From positions 310,001 to 374,000 of the forward strand of contig NC_022664.1 of NCBI RefSeq assembly GCF_000485905.1: DNA of 64,000 bases, read 5' to 3'. Below, piece after piece: positions 59,091-64,000 of this stretch. Source of the DNA: Spiribacter curvatus. GTDB taxonomy: Bacteria > Pseudomonadota > Gammaproteobacteria > Nitrococcales > Nitrococcaceae. The position numbers were made by a program, and so were the translations under genes. The notes beneath the pieces were generated by a model, which was not told the origin of the DNA, searched no databases, and was given only the letters and a program-made list of their open reading frames with translations. Each line of letters begins with the position of its first letter. The stretch's first letter is position 1.

Positions 59091-60119
59091 ATGGAAATGC
59101 AGGCGGCGATTCGCCGGGTCATGGCGCACGGCGATCTTGAGGATGCCGAGATGACTGCAGTGATGCAGCGGATCATGACCGGTGATGCCACACCGGCGCA
59201 GATCGGCGGCTTTCTGGTCGGTCTGGGGATGAAAGGCGAGACCGTCACCGAGATCGCCGCGGCGGCTGGAGTGATGCGCGAGCTCGCCATGCGGGTGACC
59301 GTCGATCCCACCCACCTGGTCGATACCTGCGGCACAGGGGGCGATGCGCGGGGCACCTTCAATATCTCCACGGCAACGGCGTTCGTGGTGGCGACCGCCG
59401 GCGGCCGTGTCGCCAAGCACGGCAACCGCTCGGTCTCGAGTGCCTCGGGTAGTGCCGATCTGCTGCAGATCGCTGGCGCTCGCCTCGACCTGGAGCCAGC
59501 GGCAGTGGCTGAGTGCATCGATACGGTCGGCGTCGGCTTCATCTTCGCCCCGCAACACCATCAGGCGATGCGTCACGCCATTGGCCCGCGCAAGGAAATG
59601 GGCGTCCGGACGCTGTTCAACCTCCTTGGGCCGCTCACCAATCCCGCCGGCGCCCCCAACCAGCTGCTGGGCGTCTATGACGCGCGCTGGGTGCGGCCAG
59701 TGGCGGAAGTGCTGCGCACCCTTGGCAGTGAGCGTGTGATGGCGGTGCATTCCGAAGACGGCCTCGACGAGATCAGTATTGCCGCACCCACTCAGGTGGC
59801 AGAGCTGCGTCATGGCGAGGTGCGTGAGTACACCATCCGGCCGGAGGATTTCGGACTCCAGTCGGCGTCGCTCGATGATCTGCGCGTCGACTCCGCCGAG
59901 CGCAGTCTGGAGGTGATCAAGGCGATCTTCGATGGCCTGCCCGGACCCGCCGCGGATCTCCTCGCGCTGAACGCCGGAGCGGCCATCCATGTCGCGGGCC
60001 TGACGGATCACCTCGGTGATGCCGTCGCCCACGCCCGCCGCCTGTTGGCGAGTGGTGAGGTGCGCACCCGCTTCGATCGTTTCGTCGCCACCAGTCAGCA
60101 GCTCGGGGCATCGGCATGA
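59091..60119 (+). CDS. trpD: Anthranilate phosphoribosyltransferase
   Basis: 342 residues. [22 protein letters not shown] loop region (cited in part), [15 protein letters not shown], and [21 protein letters not shown] are canonical. GGGGAGAG before ATG. Overlaps trpC by 4 nt. Confidence 0.96.
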   Translation: MEMQAAIRRVMAHGDLEDAEMTAVMQRIMTGDATPAQIGGFLVGLGMKGETVTEIAAAAGVMRELAMRVTVDPTHLVDTCGTGGDARGTFNISTATAFVVATAGGRVAKHGNRSVSSASGSADLLQIAGARLDLEPAAVAECIDTVGVGFIFAPQHHQAMRHAIGPRKEMGVRTLFNLLGPLTNPAGAPNQLLGVYDARWVRPVAEVLRTLGSERVMAVHSEDGLDEISIAAPTQVAELRHGEVREYTIRPEDFGLQSASLDDLRVDSAERSLEVIKAIFDGLPGPAADLLALNAGAAIHVAGLTDHLGDAVAHARRLLASGEVRTRFDRFVATSQQLGASA

Positions 60120-60922
60120 GCGGCCGGCCCGACACGCCGGATATCCTTCGCCGGATCATCGCGCTAAAGGCCGAGGGAGTGGCCGCACGCCGCCGGCAAG
60201 TCAGCGCCGGGCACCTCGACTCGCAGCTCGCCGATGCGCCGCCGGTGCGCGGGTTTCGGGCGGCACTCGAGGCGCGGGTTGCGGCGGGCCAGGCGGGTGT
60301 CATTGCCGAGATCAAGAAGGCCTCGCCGAGCAAGGGGGTACTGCGTGAGGATTTCGATCCGGCCGCGATCGCCCGCAGCTACGAGCAGGGCGGGGCCGCC
60401 TGCCTGTCGGTCCTCACCGAGGAGGACTTCTTTCGGGGTGCCGATGCCCACCTCAAGGAGGCGCGTGCAGCCTGTCAGTGCCCGGTGATCCGTAAGGACT
60501 TCATTACCGAGGACTACCAGGTGCTCGAGGCCCGGGTGCTGGGCGCCGACTGCGTTCTGCTGATCGTCGCGGCGCTGGATGATGGCCAGCTCCTGGCACT
60601 CTACGAGCGGGCCCGCTCGCTGGGGATGGACGTGCTGGTGGAGGTCCATGACAGCGCCGAACTGGATCGTGCGCTGACCCTCGGCGCGGATCTCATCGGC
60701 ATTAACAACCGCGACCTGCGGACCTTTGAGACGACGCTCGAGACCACGGCGCGTCTCGCGCCCTCGGTGCCCGAGGGCGTACGGCTGGTTACCGAAAGCG
60801 GTATCCATACCCGCGACGATGTGGCGGCGATGCGCGCGCGGGGGATTGATGCTTTTCTGGTGGGTGAGGCCTTCATGCGGGCCGATTCACCCGGCGATCG
60901 ACTCGCCGAGCTCTTCGACTGA
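60116..60922 (+). CDS. trpC: Indole-3-glycerol phosphate synthase
   Basis: 268-residue TIM barrel: [51 protein letters not shown] and [10 protein letters not shown]. Separate from TrpF, as in most gammaproteobacteria outside Enterobacteria. Convergent with crp: stop codons abut. Confidence 0.96.
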   Translation: MSGRPDTPDILRRIIALKAEGVAARRRQVSAGHLDSQLADAPPVRGFRAALEARVAAGQAGVIAEIKKASPSKGVLREDFDPAAIARSYEQGGAACLSVLTEEDFFRGADAHLKEARAACQCPVIRKDFITEDYQVLEARVLGADCVLLIVAALDDGQLLALYERARSLGMDVLVEVHDSAELDRALTLGADLIGINNRDLRTFETTLETTARLAPSVPEGVRLVTESGIHTRDDVAAMRARGIDAFLVGEAFMRADSPGDRLAELFD

Positions 60923-61561
60923 CTAGTCCGCGGCGTGGACCACGATGGTCCGCCCCTTTGCGGAGATGAGCCGCTCATCCTCCATATCCCGCAGCACACG
61001 GCCGACCATCTCCCGTGAGCAACCCACCAGGCGGCCAAGCTCGATGCGCGTGACCTTGAGCTGCATGCCGTCGGGATGGGTCATCGCATCGGGCTGGTCC
61101 GCCAGATCATGCAGGGTGGCTGTGACCCGACCGCGCACATCCTCGAACGCCAGCGACCGGAAGCGTCGATTGGTGTCCCGCAGGCGGCATGCGATCTGCT
61201 CGAGCAGGGGCTGCAGCACCACGGGGTGTTCGGTCTGCAGACGCGCGAACCGCTTATAGCTGATCTCCGCGAACTCGCAGGTCGTCCGCGTCCGGATCCA
61301 GGCACTGCGTTGTGGTGCCTCCAGGAAAAGCCCCATCTCGCCAATGAAGTCACTGGGGTTGAGATAGGCCAGAATCAGCTCCCGCCCATCGCTGTCTTCC
61401 TCGACCACGCTCACCGATCCCCGCAGCAACAGGTACAGGCGGTCACTGATCGTTCCCTGGTGGATGAGTGTTGAATGGGGGCGATAGCGGCTGCGACCGC
61501 AATGACGCAACAGCTCGACAATGGACGGACGCTGGAAGAACCGATAGCTCGCGGGTGACAT
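60923..61561 (-). CDS. crp: cAMP receptor protein (CRP/Vfr type)
   Basis: 212 residues. cAMP pocket FIGEMGLFLEAPQRSAWIR with the Glu, Arg and Ser of E. coli CRP, dimer helix, and C-terminal HTH LGRLVGCSREMVGRVLRDME. GGGAGG 5 nt before ATG. trpC-crp-osmC order equals trpC-vfr in Pseudomonas. The minus-strand -10-like TATAAC overlaps the osmC -10, so the two promoters probably interact. Confidence 0.93.
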   Translation of the reverse strand: MSPASYRFFQRPSIVELLRHCGRSRYRPHSTLIHQGTISDRLYLLLRGSVSVVEEDSDGRELILAYLNPSDFIGEMGLFLEAPQRSAWIRTRTTCEFAEISYKRFARLQTEHPVVLQPLLEQIACRLRDTNRRFRSLAFEDVRGRVTATLHDLADQPDAMTHPDGMQLKVTRIELGRLVGCSREMVGRVLRDMEDERLISAKGRTIVVHAAD

Positions 61562-61610
61562 AAAAACCTCCCTGTTTTCTGTTTGCTTGTCGGTGACCCG
61601 GGCAATCGAC

Positions 61611-61618
61611 GTTATACT
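61611..61618. promoter_or_regulatory. Overlapping divergent -10 elements for crp and the osmC-like gene
   Basis: TATACT on the plus strand (61613-61618) and TATAAC on the minus strand (plus 61611-61616) share four bases in the 113-nt divergent gap. -35 matches are poor on both sides. No clear CRP site was found. Confidence 0.35.
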
Positions 61619-61674
61619 GAGGACTGATACCGGGAAATGCCCCATATGGAGGGGTCTGGCAGGGAGGATTGGCC

Positions 61675-62118
61675 GTGAAAGCGCATGTACGCTGGCTTGA
61701 CGGGATGGCATTTGAGGCTGAATCGGGTAGCGGGCACCGACTGACGGTGGATGGGCCGCCGGATCTCGGTGGTCGGGATCAGGGGCCAAGGCCCATGGAG
61801 GTGCTGCTCGAGGGACTGGGCACCTGCTCGGCCGTGGATGTGGTGTACATCCTCCAGCGCGGCCGCCACTCGGTGACGGGCTGCGAGGTGGATATCGAGG
61901 CCAGCCGGGCCGATACCCCACCCAAAGTCTTCACTGCGATCCATCTGCACTTCCGCGTCAGTGGCAGCGATCTAAAGGATGCGGTTGTAGGCCGTGCGGT
62001 GAAACTGTCGGCGGAGAAATACTGCTCGGCTTCGATCATGCTGGCGGAGGCCTGCCAGGTGACGCACAGCCATGAAGTGATCGATGCCGGGGAAGTCAGT
62101 CACGGCTTGTCGCCGTGA
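61675..62118 (+). CDS. OsmC family protein
   Basis: 147 residues of the OsmC/Ohr fold, closer to the YhfA-like group: RPMEVLLEGLGTCSAVDVVYIL holds one conserved Cys, and KLSAEKYCSASIML the second. These are peroxide or thiol-related proteins; precise activity unknown. GTG 61675 has GGGAGG 7 nt upstream; a TTG two codons earlier is too near it. Conserved partner of crp/vfr. Confidence 0.86.
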   Translation: MKAHVRWLDGMAFEAESGSGHRLTVDGPPDLGGRDQGPRPMEVLLEGLGTCSAVDVVYILQRGRHSVTGCEVDIEASRADTPPKVFTAIHLHFRVSGSDLKDAVVGRAVKLSAEKYCSASIMLAEACQVTHSHEVIDAGEVSHGLSP

Positions 62119-62135
62119 CGGCCTTTCTGTACACT
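62107..62135 (+). promoter_or_regulatory. Predicted sigma-70 promoter for rplM-rpsI
   Basis: TTGTCG (62107-62112) and TACACT (62130-62135) with a 17-nt spacer, 45 nt before the rplM ATG. The -35 lies in the last codons of the osmC-like gene. The leader could carry the L13 autoregulatory site known in E. coli, but I saw no distinct structure. Confidence 0.6.
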
Positions 62136-62180
62136 CTGGCATCTTAATTCGGGAGCGTTGGCTTCGGAGATACAGCACCC

Positions 62181-62609
62181 ATGAAAACGTTTAGCGCCAA
62201 AGCTGAGAACGTCCAGCGCGACTGGTACGTTGTCGACGCCGCCGGCAAGACCCTCGGAAGACTCGCCTCGGAAATCGCATTCCGGCTTCGGGGCAAGCAC
62301 AAGGCAGAGTTCACGCCGCACGTCGACACGGGCGATTACATCGTCGTCGTGAACGCCGAGCAGGTGGAAGTGACTGGCCGTAAAGCCGAGCAGAAGACGT
62401 ATCACCGGTTTACGGGATATGTCGGTCACATGAAGGCGACGAACTTCGAGACACTGATCAAGGAGCATCCTGAGCGCGCCGTCGAGTTCGCCGTCAAGGG
62501 AATGCTGCCGAAGAATCGTCTCGGCCGCCAGATGCTGAAGAAACTCAAGGTTTACAGCGGCGGCGAACACCAGCACCACGCCCAGCAGCCTCAGGCGCTG
62601 GAAATCTGA
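62181..62609 (+). CDS. rplM: 50S ribosomal protein L13
   Basis: 142 residues: [40 protein letters not shown] and [14 protein letters not shown] are L13 landmarks. First gene of the L13-S9 operon. Confidence 0.97.
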   Translation: MKTFSAKAENVQRDWYVVDAAGKTLGRLASEIAFRLRGKHKAEFTPHVDTGDYIVVVNAEQVEVTGRKAEQKTYHRFTGYVGHMKATNFETLIKEHPERAVEFAVKGMLPKNRLGRQMLKKLKVYSGGEHQHHAQQPQALEI

Positions 62610-62628
62610 ATCGGAGCGACGATAACCG

Positions 62629-63021
62629 ATGGCAGTCGAACAGTATTACGGAACCGGCCGGCGCAAGAAGTCCTCGGCACGCGTGAACATGCGCCCCGGC
62701 AACGGTACGATCACCGTTAATGGTAAGCCGCTTGATGAGTATTTCGGTCGCGAGACGGCACGGATGGTTGTCCGCCAGCCGCTCGAGCTCACCGACACCA
62801 AGGAAAAGGTTGATATCAAGGTCAGCGTCTTTGGTGGGGGCTCCAGTGGCCAGGCTGGCGCCATCCGTCATGGCATCACCCGGGCACTCATTAACTACGA
62901 TGAGGAGCTCAAGGGCGGCCTTCGCAAGGCTGGCTACGTGACCCGTGACGCCCGCATGGTGGAGCGCAAGAAGATCGGCCTTCACAAGGCACGGCGCGCG
63001 ACGCAGTTCTCCAAGCGCTAA
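62629..63021 (+). CDS. rpsI: 30S ribosomal protein S9
   Basis: 130 residues ending in the conserved ...RRATQFSKR tail that reaches the P-site t[15 protein letters not shown] at the N terminus and [15 protein letters not shown] in the middle. 19 nt after rplM and 9 nt before tRNA-Gln, which may be cotranscribed. Confidence 0.97.
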   Translation: MAVEQYYGTGRRKKSSARVNMRPGNGTITVNGKPLDEYFGRETARMVVRQPLELTDTKEKVDIKVSVFGGGSSGQAGAIRHGITRALINYDEELKGGLRKAGYVTRDARMVERKKIGLHKARRATQFSKR

Positions 63022-63030
63022 AGGGTTTAT

Positions 63031-63104
63031 TGGGGGATCGTCTAGCGGTAGGACTACGGACTCTGAATCCGTCAACCCAGGTTCGAATCCTGGTCCCCCA
63101 GCCA
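63031..63104 (+). tRNA. tRNA-Gln (anticodon CTG)
   Basis: Acceptor TGGGGGA pairs with TCCCCCA (63094-63100); discriminator G and encoded CCA follow. Anticodon arm ACGGA-CTCTGAA-TCCGT has a 7-nt loop with CTG at positions 34-36, reading CAG. T arm is CCAGG-TTCGAAT-CCTGG. Terminator follows immediately. It lies 9 nt after rpsI. Confidence 0.97.
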
Positions 63105-63180
63105 TCCATAAAGGACCCCGCCCCCGGCGGGGTTTTTTATGGATAATTGAGAGCCAGGGTGCGAAGCTGGAAGGTTCGAC
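63086..63180 (+). repeat. 95-bp direct repeat, copy 1 (tRNA 3' end + terminator)
   Basis: Runs from the tRNA-Gln T-arm (AATCCTGGTCCCCCAGCCA) through the terminator to GGTTCGAC. It matches copy 2 at a fixed offset of 166 nt with one difference (G at 63161 against T at 63327). Confidence 0.9.
63105..63143 (+). terminator. Rho-independent terminator after tRNA-Gln
   Basis: ACCCCGCC (63115-63122) pairs with GGCGGGGT (63126-63133), loop CCC, followed by a six-T run (63133-63138); flanking TCCATAAA and TTTATGGA extend the stem. Strong and nearly symmetric. Confidence 0.88.
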
Positions 63181-63251
63181 TGCGACCGCGAGGGAGCAGA
63201 ACGACCGCGCACAGCGCGTGTCGGCCCGAAGGGCGAGGCCGCAGGCCGAGT
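63181..63251. other. Hairpin-rich spacer between the two 95-bp copies
   Basis: 71 nt, no gene. Three consecutive triloop hairpins: CGCGC-ACA-GCGCG (63206-63218), GCCC-GAA-GGGC (63224-63234) and GGCC-GCA-GGCC (63237-63247). Not a tRNA: no matching 5' half. Confidence 0.6.
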
Positions 63252-63346
63252 AATCCTGGTCCCCCAGCCATCCATAAAGGACCCCGCCCCCGGCGGGGTT
63301 TTTTATGGATAATTGAGAGCCAGGGTTCGAAGCTGGAAGGTTCGAC
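63252..63346 (+). repeat. 95-bp direct repeat, copy 2 (contains a 19-nt tRNA-Gln 3' fragment)
   Basis: The first 19 nt (63252-63270) duplicate the 3' end of tRNA-Gln including CCA, without the rest of the tRNA. The copy ends exactly before the AGGGAG ribosome-site-like sequence of the MoaD-like gene. Confidence 0.9.
63271..63309 (+). terminator. Second copy of the rho-independent terminator
   Basis: Identical hairpin: ACCCCGCC (63281-63288) / GGCGGGGT (63292-63299) and T run (63299-63304), within repeat copy 2. It lies between any upstream promoter and the MoaD-like gene. Confidence 0.85.
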
Positions 63347-63354
63347 AGGGAGCG

Positions 63355-63597
63355 ATTATCAAAATCGAGCTTTATGGCGTACTCCGCGAAGTCGCCGGTG
63401 CAGACGCCGTTGAAATACCCGTCAGGGTCCCCTGCCTGATCGCCGACGTGCTACAGGCGCTGATTGAGCACTACCCCGCACTCAGTGATCAGCTGCCTCG
63501 GGTGGCCTGCGCTGTCGGTGACGCGATGCGCGCCCGTCAGGACTATCTGTATGGCGGTGAGACCCTCGTGCTGTTGCCGCCGGTCAGTGGTGGCTGA
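63355..63597 (+). CDS. MoaD/ThiS-like ubiquitin-fold sulfur carrier
   Basis: 80 residues: IELYGVLREVAGADAVEIP at the N terminus and a C-terminal PPVSGG, whose terminal Gly-Gly is the thiocarboxylation site of MoaD/ThiS proteins. No ATG or GTG is in a sensible place; AGGGAG (63347-63352) suggests initiation at ATT 63355 or ATC 63358. An upstream TTG at 63313 would place repeat sequence in the protein and has no ribosome site. moaE is not adjacent. Confidence 0.7.
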   Translation: MIKIELYGVLREVAGADAVEIPVRVPCLIADVLQALIEHYPALSDQLPRVACAVGDAMRARQDYLYGGETLVLLPPVSGG

Positions 63598-63678
63598 TCA
63601 GCACTCATACGCCACCCTTTGCGGTCATTAAGCGGTATGCTGTCGGGTTGTGTATGACAGCCGACCGGAGCGAACGCG

Positions 63679-64000
63679 TTGACCGACCCTCTCACGGAAT
63701 GGATCTCGGAACACGGTGAGGCCGCCATCTGGGCGGATTTCCCGCGCGAGGCACTGGAGGCCGGTGAGCGCCTGATCCAGTCAAGAGCCGTCCTCGACTG
63801 CAGTCCTGGCGGGCAGGGGTTCTTTGCCCGTGTCCAGGCGGACCACCGGCACATCCATTCCGTCGATATCCGCGTTCACCCGCTGCCCTCGCACCGACCG
63901 GTGACGACCCTCTGCAGCTGTCCGGCGGGAGGGGGCTGCGGCCATGCCGTCGCGGCGATTCTCTACTATCTGGGGCGCACGGCGCCTGCCGGTATGACGC
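63679..64000 (+). CDS. SWIM zinc-finger protein, N-terminal part (cut by the right edge)
   Basis: At least 107 codons from TTG 63679 (GGAG at 63666-63669). A SWIM-type motif CSC...C-G-H is seen in LCSCPAGGGCGHAVAAILYYL. Such a domain near the N terminus of a long protein often precedes SNF2/DEAD helicase modules, which would be outside the window; that is inference. No other identity can be given. Confidence 0.75.
   Translation, partial: MTDPLTEWISEHGEAAIWADFPREALEAGERLIQSRAVLDCSPGGQGFFARVQADHRHIHSVDIRVHPLPSHRPVTTLCSCPAGGGCGHAVAAILYYLGRTAPAGMT

Noticed and set aside
63206-63247. Hairpin spacer as a CRISPR array
   Set aside because: The three hairpins differ in sequence, there are no regular unique spacers and no cas genes.
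63252-63270. A second tRNA-Gln gene
   Set aside because: Only the 3' 19 nt are present; acceptor 5' strand, D arm and anticodon arm are absent.

Overview
The window is a dense, high-GC chromosomal segment with short intergenic gaps, many 1-4 nt start/stop overlaps and no insertion sequences, rRNA or CRISPR array. Gene content and order (rph/gmk/rpoZ/spoT/ridA/recG, ubiC-ubiA, comF/bioC, the aa3 oxidase cluster, metXW-yggT-proC-yggS, gshB-tonB-ruvX-pyrRBC', trpGDC-crp-osmC, rplM-rpsI) are those of a gammaproteobacterium and resemble Pseudomonas synteny with pieces missing. Compactness, composition and acidic tails suggest a streamlined, possibly halophilic member near Ectothiorhodospiraceae (Spiribacter-like); this placement is inference.

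Layout. 1-2.2 kb: hemW (partial), rdgB and rph on the minus strand, divergent from gmk. 2.3-8.8 kb: rpoZ, spoT, ridA, recG, ubiC, ubiA. 8.8-11.1 kb: comF, bioC and a DUF2244 membrane protein. 11.1-18.2 kb: cytochrome c oxidase subunits II, I and III with small membrane proteins, SURF1, a Sco-like CxxxC protein, and heme O/A synthesis (ctaA, ctaB). 18.3-25.6 kb: lipA, a small acidic protein, tusA, sohB, an unusual small DNA-binding-like protein coupled to a caa3-type CtaG and Sco, then ilvD and zapE. 25.6-25.8 kb is an AT-rich gap with DnaA-box-like sites.

25.8-36.5 kb is all minus strand: a histone-deacetylase-family enzyme, DUF4426, metW, metX, yggT, proC, yggS, a PyrK/FNR-like protein, a non-catalytic dihydroorotase (PyrC'), pyrB, pyrR, ruvX, a TonB-family protein and gshB. 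An orphan FitA-type antitoxin follows, then rsmE, ahcY and metK; ahcY is preceded by a clear S-adenosylhomocysteine riboswitch. 40.4-46.1 kb: tkt-gap-pgk-pyk, ending in a terminator shared with convergent purC.

46.1-54.4 kb: purC, a photolyase, and a lipid-modification/oxidative-stress type cluster (SDR, NTF2-like, MFS, Cfa-like methyltransferase, DUF1365, FAD amine oxidase-like) resembling the photolyase/Cfa clusters tied to singlet-oxygen responses in other proteobacteria. 54.5-61 kb: moaB, a TetR regulator, rpe, gph and trpEGDC. 61-64 kb: crp, osmC-like, rplM-rpsI, tRNA-Gln(CTG), a 95-bp direct repeat that copies the tRNA 3' end and its terminator, a MoaD/ThiS-like gene, and the start of a SWIM zinc-finger protein.
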